Origin: Escallonia rubra
Lineage: Eukaryota > Streptophyta > Magnoliopsida > Escalloniales > Escalloniaceae
Length of the DNA: 64,000 nucleotides
Direction: 5' to 3'
NCBI GenBank assembly: GCA_033065855.1
Contig: JAVXUO010002576.1
Span: 87,452 to 151,451 of the forward strand
This document shows positions 11,456-22,890 of the stretch, piece by piece. Numbering within the stretch: position 1 is the first letter of the stretch; each line of letters begins with the position of its first letter. The notes under the pieces were generated by a model. That model did no database searches. It was not told the DNA's origin and saw only the letters and a list, made by a program, of their open reading frames with translations. A program made the translations under genes and the position numbers.

Positions 11456-13130
11456 TGTAATGCCCCGAAAACCCGAAGCGTTAACCAACATTCGATTAGT
11501 TACACTAAGACATAAATATCCTCAAACTCAATCAAATGAATGACTATTATCAGAGCTAGAGATGTCAAATGGGCCGGGCGGCCCGCGGGCTGGCCCGGCA
11601 CGGCCCGTTTTTGGCCCGGGCTGGCCCGGCCCGTTTTTGGGCCCGTGCTGGCCCTAACCCCTAGGGCTTGGGCCAGGGCCAGGGCCAGGCCGAATTTTTC
11701 GAGAAACAGGCCCGGGCCCGGCCCGGCCCTAAAACGGCCCCTTTTTGGCCCGGCCCTAACATGGCCCGGCCCGGCCCCCTTTTGGCCCGAAATCTGGCCC
11801 CCTTTTGGCCCTATTTCTGGCCCTTTTTTGGCCCTACACAGGCCCTCTTTTGACCCTAAGGTTGGCCCTATTTCTGGCCCTTTTTGGCCCTACACACATG
11901 CCCTCTTTTGGCCCAATATTATTATATACAAACACATTATTATATATAATTGTGCGTGTCCAACGATGATCGAATGAGTATTAAATCTTAACATTAATTA
12001 TGATGATCGTTCTTCTTTGTTGCAATAATCAAATGCCATGCAAACATTTACGAAAATTTAAATAGCTACTGTATTAAGCAATTCGATAGATGTAATTGTC
12101 ATTTTCTATTTACCAAACTTTCGAAAAATGCTACTTCTAAATTATAATGTTAGTAGGCCAAAAAAGACTTGTCAATATTACACCAAATTAACACGTATCA
12201 ATCTCAACCAATTAATTTGATGTATTCTTGTTGGCCATCGACACAAATAAATAACAAGAAGTTGGGAAACAAAAAAAAACAAAAAAAATTTTGGGCCTGG
12301 GCCCGGCCCGGCCCAAGCCCGGCCCTAGATATTGGGCCTAGGGCCAGGGCCTGGACTGGGCCTAGGTTTCCCTTCGGCAGGCCCGGCCCGGCCCGGCCCG
12401 GTTGGCAGCCCCACTGGCCCGGCCCCGGCCCGGCCCCACAGCAGGCCCGATGGGCCTGGGCTGGGCCGGCCCAAGCCCGGCCCTTTGACATCTCTAATCA
12501 GAGCAATTAAACCATTAATCATATTATCGATGGAACATCAAATCAAAGTTTGAAAACTTCAAATAACATTGTTTACCCTTGCAGGGGTTCTAATGATCAA
12601 TACTAAAACTTAAATTCAAATTTCTTCACTCGGCTCTGATTCATACTCAGGCAACCTAATGTTGGTTTTCACCTGCGGAAAAGAAATCAAACGAGAGTGA
12701 GCTTTTGAGAGCCCAGTAAGGTCGATCAAAGATTAAAAAAAAAAAGAGCAATCCGAACGATTTTCATATATAGTCAAATGACAACTGTTAAAAGGATTAT
12801 TTTTTCAAATAAAACCACAGCATTTCGATATAGACATAAGGATGTGTACCAACTCAATCCCTCCAAATTAATTAATATTTCAAAACATTTCATATACAAT
12901 AATATATGATATTGAACATGAGTAGTACATATTAGCAAAACCACCCCGGCAGTACTCATATACACTCTACATATGCATATGTACACAACCTAGTCCATTT
13001 AGGTATTAGTTCCAACCCAAACCAAACAGACCATCCATATAACGTCAGCAATACACATCATCCTTATAACTCCTTAGATTTAGTAACCCGTGTCAATATT
13101 CAGAAGATTCAAAAGGTTGTATAATGATCC
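11456..13130 (-). repeat. LTR-like block, copy 1 (interrupted by a hAT element)
   Basis: Starts TGTAATGCCCCGAAAACCCG and runs to GTATAATGATCC. Without the hAT insertion it is about 730 bp and matches the next block (13131 onward) in order: ACCATTAATCAT, GCAGGGGTTCTAATG, GAGAGTGAGCTTTTGAGAGCCCA, GTCGATCAA, ACCATCC-TATAACG. Read on the minus strand the block ends CGGGG-ATTACA, the usual 3' terminus of Del/Tekay-type gypsy LTRs. I infer a fossil LTR. No primer site or polyprotein is attached. Confidence 0.6.
11549..12504. mobile_element. hAT non-autonomous element B with 8-bp target duplication
   Basis: ATCAGAGC is duplicated exactly at 11549-11556 and 12497-12504. The element is 11557-12496 (940 bp). 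Its ends are TAGAGATGTCAAATGGGCCG and, inward from the right, TAGAGATGTCAAAGGGCCGG. Both ends are saturated with GGCCCGGCCC words (about 11570-11920 and 12290-12485), and an AT-rich centre lies between. The very GC-rich ends create long Gly/Pro/Arg/Ala open frames on both strands, which are not genes. It has inserted into LTR-like block copy 1. Confidence 0.93.
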
Positions 13131-13945
13131 TGTAACATCCCGGAATTTTTTCAGAACGTTAACACTCCCTCGATCAATTCACTAAGACAATAATGTCCTC
13201 TACCTCAATAAATAATGCAACAAGCTATTAGAGCAACTAAACCATTAATCATAATCTTAGTAAACTATCGTAGGTGAAAACATCATATTAAGTCTTAAAA
13301 GTTTAAACAATAACATTCACCCACGCAGGGGTTCTAATGGATAATACAGTAACTTAAATTCACTAGCTCGCTTGCCTCTAGTCGAGTTTCAAGTAATCTA
13401 ACGGTGGTTACTACCTGCAGAAAGGAAGTCAAAGGAGAGTGAGCTTTTGAGAGCCCAATAAAGTCGATCAAGGATTTAAAAAAAATAATCAGAAACAATT
13501 CGGACGATTTTACATTTAAGCCAATAAGAACTTTGAAAACAGATAAACAAAGCGATTCAAATGATTTTATATGTACAATCGAATGATAATTTTAAAAGGT
13601 ATTTTCATAGAAAACCACAACATTTCAATATAGACATAGGGATGAGTATCAACTCAATCCCTTAAATCAATAATCATTTCAAAACACTTCAGTTGCAATA
13701 AAAGAGAAACATGAAACATTGAACATGAATAGTACGCTGTAGCAAAGCCACTCCGGTAGTGCTCGATACGCTTTACATATGCATATGTACACTGACTAGT
13801 CCATTTAGGTACTAGTTTAACCCAACCAACAGACCATCCTTATAACGCCAGCAATACAGACCATCTTTATAACTCCCAGGATTACTAACTCATGTCAATA
13901 TTCAAGGAATTTAAACACGATTCAAAAGGTTTTATGATGATTGAA
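13131..13945 (-). repeat. LTR-like block, copy 2 (head-to-tail with copy 1)
   Basis: Begins TGTAACATCCCGGAA directly after copy 1 and follows it to about 13945 (TTCAAAAGGTTTTATGATGA). The two are clearly diverged in base sequence but colinear. Sequence continuing to about 14150 (minus strand CGAGGTAAGGATTTTC, a donor-like motif) may belong to the same LTR. A tandem of two LTR-like units without an internal region suggests unequal exchange or a truncated insertion next to an older one. Confidence 0.6.
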
Positions 13946-15155
13946 TTTAAATAAAACAGATGAGAATAAAGAATTCCAAACGATCGCTATAAGGCTCAAA
14001 TTAGGGTTCCACGGGCAATTTGTAAACATTTTTATATCAATCATAAAATCAAAGCTCAATAAAATTTGTAAAGCTGTCATAATAAAACACTTGAATTCAG
14101 AGCAATGAAATAGGGTTTGGAGAGAAAATCCTTACCTCGATCCAAGATAAGCAATGTTACCAAACATCGATCAATAATCTCTGAATAAACCTAAATTATC
14201 AATACATTTGTTAGAACACAATCTATGTTACAATATTATAAACCTAATACCAACTACCCACCACGTGCTCACTTCTAACTCCGTTGATCCTTTGCATCGA
14301 ATAAGAATGCTCGTGAGATAAATATCTCTTACTCCTTCCTTTTTGAAGAGATCACAGCCGCGTTAGAAACTACATCGACATCGTTTATGCCGTCAGATTT
14401 ACAGTCTACAGCAGCAACAAAATTTTTCTTGCTCATCCTTGGGCAAACCTACTCAGTGTTACCTAGTGACAGTCTTTAGAGGGCATGCTCTACAGTCCGG
14501 TTTTGGCATGGTTGCGCTCAATGCTGACGCGCAATCCTTGGGTTCGCTTATGTGATCGCTTTATGCGGTGGATGATATCTCTCTTCACGTCTTAGCCTTG
14601 CTACATTCTCTTATTTGGTTGATTTCGCATTGTATATTACATTTACATGTCTATTTTGCTAATCCTCAGTTGTTTGTATAGATGTCGGGTGACTGTTATA
14701 TTCTGCGGCACGTTGCCACTATCTTTTTTTATTTATGTAAAATTGGTCAGGAAGCACATACTGTAAATATTTCGTGTGTCAAAGATAAGCAGTAGGACCT
14801 TGCATTTGGCTTGGCGTATCAGGCGGCGCATGAACGTTTTTTTGTTCATCGTGAATGGTGGAACTCACGTTGAAGACATGCGGTGTTGTACTTTTTGAAT
14901 GTAGCGATCCAATGCTTTTGACTTCCTTGTTCATATGTGGTGCCTGACTCTAATAGTGGTGTATGGTGGTTAGTGTATATACTGTTTATGGTTTATGGTT
15001 GCTGTCTTTGTGCTCACGAGATCAGGGCTGTTGGTCTCGATATACGTTCTTTGGATGGTATATATTTCTTATATTTTCAACAAAAAAAAAAAAGAGAGAG
15101 AAAAAAGCAAAGCCATCAAGGTGGTTGTTGATATTATATTCATGTGTAGATAGAT
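13946..15155. other. Intergenic; possible retroelement 3' tail
   Basis: No domain is identified. A short A-run after TATTTTCAAC (15078-15092) could be the poly(A) tail of a degraded LINE lying upstream on the plus strand. I cannot see RT or RNase H motifs to support it. Confidence 0.3.
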
Positions 15156-15838
15156 CAAGACTTCGTTTGACAAAACTTTTTTTTTTGTTTTCAGTTTTTA
15201 AAGAGCAGTTTAATTTATTTATTTTTACAAAAACAAGTGAGTGTTTGATAACCCTTTTTTTATTTTTATTTTTATTTTTGTGTTTGGTAACCCTTTTTAT
15301 TTTGTCTTTTTTTTTTTTGTGATTTGCAGTGGCGGTGGTTGACTGTGGTGGTGGCCGGCGACAGTCGCCGGTAGTGGCTGCCGGCAGTGGTGGCCGAAGG
15401 TGGCTGCTGCCCGGTGGTGGCTGCCGACGGCCGGAGGTGGCTGTAGATGGTGGCTGCCGGTCGACGGTGGTGACCGGAGCTGGCTGCCGCCCTGTGGTGG
15501 TTACCGGCGGCCGGAGGTGGCTGTCGGGCGGCGGTGGGCGGTGGGCGGTGGTGGCTGGAGGTGGCCTCCGGCCAGCGGTGGTGGCCACCGCCCACCGCCG
15601 CGCCCGGTGGTGACTGCCGGCGGCCGGAGGTGGCTGCGGGGCGGCGGTGGGTGCGTTGTGGTGGAGGTCTCAAAAAAAATTTAAAAGTGAAAAAAAGAGC
15701 TTTTTCCTCTTTTTTTTTTTTACTCTACAATTTAAAAAGTTGTTTTTTAAATTGAAAAAAAAAATGGTTACCAAACACACTTTTTTTTCCAATTTTCAAA
15801 AAAAAGAGGAAAAAAAAAGAGCTTCAAACATGGCCCAA
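15156..15838. mobile_element. Tourist-like (PIF/Harbinger) MITE, copy 1, with GC-rich core
   Basis: The element is 15159-15835, flanked by CAA on both sides. The left arm is GACTTCGTTTGACAAAAC followed by long T-runs and TTTTCAGTTTTTAAAGAGCAG. The right arm carries the inverse (TTTAAAAAGTTG, ATGGTTACCAAACAC, TTCAAACATGGCC). The centre (about 15325-15665) is an imperfect CGGCGG/GGTGGC triplet array. It is the same family as the copy at 16054. The CAA target site departs from the usual TTA/TAA, so this copy is less certain than its neighbour. Confidence 0.7.
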
Positions 15839-16050
15839 GCAATCAGAACGGCTTTGTAACATCTGTTTATTTAATTTTTTTACTATTAACAAAAAAGATG
15901 GCGAATGACAAACTTATATGCAGCATTGTAATCACAGTCAATATGAGTATGGCGGAATGCTTTTAAAAGTACAAGAATAGAATTCTTTAACATATGGTGG
16001 TATGCTTTTAAAAGCTTTTAATAAAGATCATTTGTCTCAAATTAGCAAAC

Positions 16051-16630
16051 TTAGGGTTCGTTTGACAAAATTTTTTTTTTGGTTTTCAGTTTTTAAAGAG
16101 CAGTTTTTTAAAGAGCAGCTTAATTTTTTTTTTTATAAAAACAAGTGGGTGTTTGATAACCCCTTTTTTTTTAGGATTTTTTTTTATTGTTGTTGGGTAT
16201 CCATTTTTATTTTGTTTTTTTTTTTTTTGTGGTTTGTGGTGGAGGTGGTGGGGTGCAGCGATGGTGGCCGGTGGTGGTGGTGGTGGCCGCCAGCAGTCGC
16301 CGGCGGCCGGAGGTGGCTGCCGGCGGTGGTGGTGGTGGCCGGCGGCCGGAAGTGGCTGCCGGCAGTCTCCGGCGGTGGTCGCCGACGGCCGGCGGTGGTC
16401 GCCTGAGGTGGCTGCCGGCGGTGGGAGGGTGGTGGTGGTGGTCTAAGAAAAAAAAACCAAAAGTGAAAAAAAAAACCAGTTTCTGGAGTTTTTTTTTCAC
16501 TCTTTTTTACTCTTCAGTTTAAAAATTGGTTTTTAAACTGAAAAAAAAATGGTTACCAAACGCTCCTTTTTTTTCATTTTTTAAAAACGGAAAAAAAAAG
16601 AGAAATTTTTTTTTGTCAAACTAGGCCTTA
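16051..16630. mobile_element. Tourist-like (PIF/Harbinger) MITE, copy 2, with GC-rich core
   Basis: The 3-bp duplication TTA lies at 16051-16053 and 16628-16630. The element is 16054-16627 (574 bp) with ends GGGTTCGTTTGACAAAAT and, inward from the right, GGCCTAGTTTGACAAAAA. The arms contain TTTTCAGTTTTTAAAGAGCAG and the inverse sequence ending GGTTACCAAACGCTCC. The core (about 16225-16440) is a GGTGGTGG/GCCGGCGG triplet array with strand asymmetry. Proline- or glycine-rich open frames through the core are artefacts. Confidence 0.85.
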
Positions 16631-17944
16631 ATCTCCATGTATGCCTACAGTCATAGTTCCACAGAAATAGTCACAAAATCATTCCTTGGTACTTAATATT
16701 CCAAAAACATTTGAGCTAGCTAGGGCTCTTTTTTTCTCCAAAGTCTGACGCTTTTTTCACAAGAAAATAAACTGTATTTTCTCTTTCGTAGCCTTTCAAA
16801 TTTTCAATAAACTTGGAATATTCTCTAAACTTATTCTGTCCTCAGAATTGTCGTACCTTATTAATCAAAGAGACGTGGGTATTTCTCTCACACAGTCTCC
16901 TCATAATCCCATGTAGCCTTCTCCACTGCATGATTCCTCTAAGGGGAATTGCAAAACTTTTTCTTTGAGATTCAAAATTTGCACCAATAGCTAGCTCCTC
17001 ATAGCTAGGTTGAACCTTTCTTTACTTGGATAGGGGTCAAACGAGATCAAAACCTTAACCCCTACGGAATTCCTCAATAACGTAAGATTTCATCCGTCGT
17101 TTTTATTTCGTCATCTTTATACTGTTACATTTAAGATTGTTTCGTCGTTACCTTGTTTTGTTAAGTTCAACCAAATGGCACGTCACCAGGGACAAACCTA
17201 TTGTAGGGCCGGGGTTACCGTGGTATCCCCCCATATATGCCTCCAAAAGTTACTCATTTTACCTATATGCATATGGTTGAAGCCTTAACGTATAAAAGTT
17301 GAAAAATCCTAGCATATATTTATGGAAACTATAAATTTGAACTCTCACACTCCACTTTTCTCACCAAAAGTTGAAAGTTGTAAAATGTGCCACCAAAAAT
17401 CATTTGGACTTTAGAAGAGTTCAAATTTTAGAGTGTAGTTATGATTCCCTACTCAATCTCATATAAGTATAGATTTTGACCAACATTTTCCTCTTTACTT
17501 GATCTTATTAAAAAAAAAAAAAAAATCATATATCCACTCATGTAGTTCACTCATATTCCACCCAACGTGGAAGTATTCCCATCCCAAGCCCCACCATCAT
17601 CCTTTATCCTAATCCGTAATGTTGATGTTACTCGAGTACAATTATCTGGTACAAGTACGTTGGAGTTCGGTACATGGTCAATCGTTTGACAGCTTAGAAT
17701 CTCGGTGAACTAAACCATAGTTGAAGCCATCATGTACCTAAATTCACCTTTAACAAAAGCCTAGCAAATGACAACATAGCGAAATGTGAAACATGTGCAA
17801 TCACACTACATGTGCGGCCATATGAACATTACCACCATGTTTAAATACTAAACAAGGTTGGTTCGGCCTATTGTACTGCCCTTCTCATCTTAAAATGAAC
17901 CAAACACGTTGTCCTACTAGTGACCCTACCTTACATGTAAAGCC

Positions 17945-17947
<3 letters not shown>

Positions 17948-17979
<32 letters not shown>
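17948..17979. repeat. (GA)n microsatellite
   Basis: An uninterrupted GA run of about 32 bases. Confidence 0.95.
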
Positions 17980-17984
<5 letters not shown>

Positions 17985-18210
17985 AGGAGGGAGAGAATAT
18001 TAGGATTAGCTTAATCATAATTATTTTGCCAAATGCTCAATGAGATTTCGAGTCCGAATTTTTTTGGTGCAACGCCACGAGAAATTCAATTTTTCATCTT
18101 TGCAAAACCTCTAGATCAGGCGTTGATGGTCGTCTTTGACCCGCTTGAGATCGTGGCTTAGTACGTTGCACGTGATATGTCCAGTGATACAACCTCACCA
18201 TGCACGCCAC

Positions 18211-18254
<44 letters not shown>
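18211..18254. repeat. (TG)n-(AG)n compound microsatellite
   Basis: About seven TG units followed by about fourteen AG units. Confidence 0.95.
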
Positions 18255-18257
<3 letters not shown>

Positions 18258-18683
18258 CACACTTGGTGTTCCATACTGAAACGCAACCAAATAAATTGCC
18301 AAACATTCGCTTCACTTTTTTGTGATAAAAAGAGATAAGCATACCCCACCAGCATATGTGTACGAATTATACACACCTTATCAGATAGACTAATGCAAAA
18401 ATTGTGCTGGACAAGCAAAAGTTAGTTTCTCGCCTTTTCCAAGCTATGTTGATGCTTCACGTACGGTCCCCATACGTTCTACTAATTTCCGTGCCAAATT
18501 GGGTACATGTTACTGTCAACTTTAATCATATCTGCATAACCTATACTCGTGACATGTAAAGGCGTCGTGCCTACTTAAGGGCCTTTGCTCCTCGCATTTT
18601 ATTTCCACTATCACATCCTCCTAATCAAGCACCTCATTATTCCTATTTTTCTTTCCCTTTGCATATAGTTTTTACTATAAGCT

Positions 18684-19082
18684 ATGGCCTCAGAATCAGT
18701 TTGTGATTCTTCGGTTACTATCTATGACTTTGAAGATTTTGAAGTCACGGAGTTTGACGTAGCCCTGCTGAGGAGGTTTCTTGAAGAGCCGGAGGAGCAA
18801 GAGACAGAGGTTAATGGAGTTGGTTGCATGGTTCAACCTGACAGTCGAGGAAGCGAATCCAACGATGTGATTGCTGGTAGCGACGGTTCAGCAGGGATCC
18901 AGCTCAATTCAGATTGGAAAGGTATGATGGAAATGGCTTTGTCATTGCCGTTGGAGGAGATGGGAGTTTGGCAAGTGGAAGGGATGGTTGAAATGGCCGA
19001 GTTTGGAGTTTATCCTGATCATCTTTACCATGGTGTATGCTTGGAAGGCATTGCGGAGGTTCGATTGTGGCAGGACAACTAG
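18684..19082 (+). CDS. Small acidic plant protein, 132 residues, unknown function
   Basis: An intronless frame starting MASESVCDSS and ending EVRLWQDN. The start has a good plant context (GCTATGGCC, with G at -3 and at +4), and a pyrimidine-rich leader lies upstream. The protein is strongly acidic (clusters DFEDFEVTEFD and EEPEEQE at residues 16-45). It has a short basic/hydrophobic segment VALLRRFLEE (26-35), a polar middle, and a C-terminal half rich in Met/Glu with aromatic residues (WQVEGMVEMAEFGVYPDHLY, then LWQDN). There is no signal peptide or membrane segment. The layout recalls small plant-specific proteins with an N-terminal LLRR-L-EE motif and a C-terminal LW-D/E tail, but I cannot name the family. 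ATAGAAA and TAATTTTTAC words downstream could serve polyadenylation. No neighbour gives a functional clue. Confidence 0.6.
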   Translation: MASESVCDSSVTIYDFEDFEVTEFDVALLRRFLEEPEEQETEVNGVGCMVQPDSRGSESNDVIAGSDGSAGIQLNSDWKGMMEMALSLPLEEMGVWQVEGMVEMAEFGVYPDHLYHGVCLEGIAEVRLWQDN

Positions 19083-19929
19083 TACTGCGGCTGCTTGATG
19101 CATCGCCGTGTAAGGTGGTAGTGTCATTGGCTTCTTTTTATATGTCAAGGTCCTAAAACTCCCCTAGTTAGTTGATGAATAGAAACATGTGTACGCAGTC
19201 TCGTCTAATTTTTACTGTTTTTTTTTTTCCTTTCTTTTTCCTATTTCCTTTTGGTACTTATCGTGAATTAACTAGATAAAGCCCTACAAACCTCCCTAAT
19301 TCTACTTTAAAAGTCATAATATACAGTGTCTATGTTGTTGCTTATTCGGTACATTGAAAAGTTATTATTGCTTCTTGGAATATTGGCGAGTGGTTGGACA
19401 TAGGCTTTGCAACAACGTATGCACAACATTCATGTTGTTTTTTATTCCGGGATTGGAGGAATTGTAACCCCGACAATATAAGGAAAGCGAGCGGGTGCTT
19501 CTGCCTTTATGCAATCGCTTGTTGTTTCAATTTCTTAATCAAACCGACTAGTCTTTGGCTTTGGATAAAAACTCTATCAATCATATTATTGATAAACAAG
19601 TAATACATTATAGGGTACAAGATAAAAATAAAAATGACAAGGGACCGCCTTCCCCGCGTTAAACTCCAGACAAAGAGCTGTACATAACCAAACCTTCGTA
19701 TAAATCTAAGAACAAAGAATTGAAAGTCGACTATACCGCCAAATAACCCCTGCCGATGGGTAACTGCATTAGAGAGTAGTGCGTCCTAACCTGAACCAAG
19801 GCACTAAGTACACACAAGGACAATAACCGTGTTTGAGGTACCAAACACATCTGGAAAAACAAAACAATCCATACATGCCGAAAAACAAGTCAAATCATAT
19901 GAAAATATTAGATCTCAATGCAGAAGCAG
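19083..19929. other. Intergenic, 3' flank of the small gene
   Basis: The likely 3' UTR occupies the first ~100-150 bases. The rest is AT-rich sequence without recognisable genes, up to the truncated LTR of the copia fossil. Confidence 0.5.
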
Positions 19930-22460
19930 GTTACTAAAACTCTCTTGTTCACTCATTTTGGGATGATGTTTGGCAATTGATGGAAGACCTTATTTATAGG
20001 CACTTTCTAATTACACGTATTATGTGTGCTACAAAATCTATAGTAATTTTGACTCCAAAAGTCCATAGCCATATTTGTTGTAGTGTTGGTTGATTTTTCA
20101 TGCCAACAACAATGCAATGTCAATAACTCAACAATATTGAATTGTTGAATACTATTGTTTTGGTGGCTAAAAGTCACAACACAACAATTTCCACCTTAAC
20201 TTTCTTATTGTCAACGGCTTTGTTAGCATGTCAGTTGCATTCTCGTTGGTATGGATCTTCGAAATTTTTATTTCTCCAGAAGTAATCCACTCCCTAATCT
20301 GATGATATCGCACATCAATTGTTTGGTTCTTGCATGGTGTACTTGGTTCTTTGCTAAGTGAATTGCATTCTCACTATCACAATGCAGAAGTATACCACCT
20401 TGATTATTAAAACCGAGCTCTTCAATCATAAAGCTTCTTCAGATGCCTCTGTCACTGCCACATACTTTGCTTCCATTGCAGATAATGATAATGCAAACTG
20501 TAACACCGACCTCCAAGAAAAGGGTCTTCCACAAAATATGGATACATAGCCAGTCATGGAGCTTCTTGAATCAAGATTCCCGGCATAGTCCGAATCAACA
20601 AAACGAACAACCTGATCAAACAAACATGCTACTGGAATCAACTTTGCCTACCAAGTATCACTTTACAACATTCCAATGCTTTTTACAAGGATCTTTCATG
20701 TACTTGGTAACAACACTAACGGCCTAACAGATTTTAGGCCCGCTATAAGACATCCAACTGCATTGTCATGCGACAATTATAACATAAGCTCCACCTCATT
20801 TTAAATACTAAGGATAAGTTGTGCAGATAACTTAAAATGGGCCGCCAGTGGTGTGCTCACTAGTTTAGCTTCAAGCATGCTACACCTCTGCAGCACTATC
20901 TGAATATACTTCTTTTGAGTTATCATGGCTTCTTGGACAGGATATCTCTAGAGATCTCCATACGAAAGATCTTCTTAGCAGCTCCAAGATCCTTCATATC
21001 AAATTATGCACTCAACAGAGCTTTCACCTAAGCAATGTCAGAGTTACTCTTTTGCAGCAATTAACATGCCATTAACATATAATGTCAAGAAATATGTGAT
21101 CCACTAACAAGTGCTTCAGATAAACACGAAAATCATAATCACGACGAGCATATCCTTGTGATACCATCAATGAGTTAAAGCACTTGTACTATTGACGAGG
21201 AGATTGCTTCAGACCGTAAAGCGATTTTCTCAACATACAAACAAGTTCTCTTTGCTCTATAACCCCTCAGTTCTTCCAAGTCTCCATGGAAAAAAGCAGT
21301 TTTCACATTTAATTGTTCCAGTTCCAAGTCAAACACAGCCAGCAATAGACAAAATAACTCGAGTGGAGGTATGCTTTACAACTGGCGACAAAATCTCATT
21401 ACAACCAATACCTTATTTCTGAGAGTATCCATCTGCCACTAATTGTGCTTTGAACGTTTTACCTTCTTTTTCATAAATCGCTTCCACTAATTGTGCTTTG
21501 AACGTTTTACCTTCTTTTTCATAAACCGATCCCGCTTCCTTCTTTCTAAACACCACTTGCACCCAATAGCTTTTGCTTTCTTGGGCAGTTTTACCAACTC
21601 CCACATAGTATTTATGCAGTGATTCCATTTCTTCAGAGATGGCTGCCATCCATTTTCTGTCTTCATGAAGAACTGCTTCTTTGTAACAAGATGGATCTCA
21701 ACTGCTTGCTACTAATGCAGAAGAAATCATATCCTCAAAACCACACCGATTAGGAGCCTTTTTAGCATGTTTCTCTATGCCCTTAGCTATCTTTGTTGGT
21801 CGTCCTGGTGTTGCACTGGGTCTCAACTTCTTATGATCCATAGTCATTATCTCCACATCTATAGTCTTACCACAAATTTCCACTACTCCAAGCTTCTCGG
21901 AATTTTGCTTTGTCGTCATGGAGGATTCATCAAAGATAACCGTCGCAACTAACAATCCTCTACTTAGCAACTGGATCCCACAATCCAGTAACCTGTAGCA
22001 TCGGGTTCATGACCAAGGAATGTGGACTTCCTCGATTTTCATTGGGTTTTAAATACTTCTCATACTGCACATGGACATAAGTACGACAACTGAAAATTCT
22101 TAATAAAGAGAAGTCATCTAGTTTACCTGTCCAAACTTCTTCAGGTACCTTTCTATTAGGACTTACTGTAAGAGACCGATTGATGATATAACAAGCTGTG
22201 TTAAAGGCCTCAGCCCAAAAAATCTTTGGCAAATTTGCATGTAGCGTGATGCATCTACCTTTTAATTGTGAAGTGAAATGTGATGCTTTCCCGCTTATGA
22301 AACTCTAAGAATTTTTTATCTTTATATTTGTTAGTTTTGAAGTACTTCAACTTTTGATCTATTTGATTTTTGACCCGTGCTTTCCACTGCTTGAAAATAC
22401 TAAATACTTCAGATTTATGCTTCATAAAATAAAGTCACACCTTCGTGGAGTATTTATTGT

Positions 22461-22890
22461 TAGCCTTAAATTGGTCAGTGTCTCCCTTAGGACTCGATGG
22501 CTTAACATCCCTGCCCAGGGCACCTGTAATGGGTGCAGCCCCTTATGCTAGATGCGGTTCTGAGAAACTTTAAGGAAATAAAGTTGCACCATTACTAACA
22601 ACAATTGGTTTTGGTGCAGTGTGGTAAGCGCTTGATCCTAACAAGTGGTATCAAAGCAAGGTCATGGGTTCAAATCTCCCAGCTGACACTGGGGGAGATT
22701 GCTAGCCTTAAATTGGTCAGTGTCTCCCTGAGGATTTGACGGGCTTAACATCCCTGCCCATGGCACCTGTAATGGGTGCAGCCCCTAGCTTATGCTGGAT
22801 GCGGTTCTGAGAAACTTTAAGGAAATAAAATTGCACCCTTGCTAACAGTTATAGTTCTTAGCCTAATGGTTATAAGCGCTTGATCCAACA
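22461..22890 (+). repeat. tRNA-derived SINE array (about 245-bp monomer, partial-full-partial)
   Basis: A body sequence starting TAGCCTTAAATTGGTCAGTG at 22461 repeats at 22703 (period 242), through GGGTGCAGCCCC and ATGCGGTTCTGAGAAAC to GGAAATAAA. Before the second body lies a tRNA-like head (22600-22700) with an A-box-like GTGGTAAGCGC and a B-box-like GGTTCAAATCTCC. A third head fragment (TATAAGCGCTTGATCC) follows at about 22870. This pattern is expected of a Pol III SINE inserted as, or expanded into, a tandem. It lies inside the copia fossil. Confidence 0.7.

Larger units (their letters stand above)
16631..18683. other. Intergenic, upstream of the small gene
   Basis: AT-rich, with an A-run at about 17509-17525 and two GA/GT microsatellites listed separately. 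No coding exon is recognised. The last few hundred bases should include the promoter of the gene at 18684. TTAAGG near 18575 and CATATAGTTTTTA near 18662 are the only TATA-like words, and neither is convincing. Confidence 0.5.

Noticed and set aside
11540-12553. Gly/Pro/Ala/Arg-rich frames on both strands
   Set aside because: Artefacts of GGCCCGGCCC word arrays in hAT element B.
15022-15755. Long Pro/His/Arg- or Gly-rich frames on both strands
   Set aside because: Products of the CGGCGG/GGTGGC triplet core of a MITE. Frames are open on both strands with no conserved motif.
22600-22700. tRNA gene
   Set aside because: A- and B-box-like words are present but there is no cloverleaf with proper stems. 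It fits a SINE head better.
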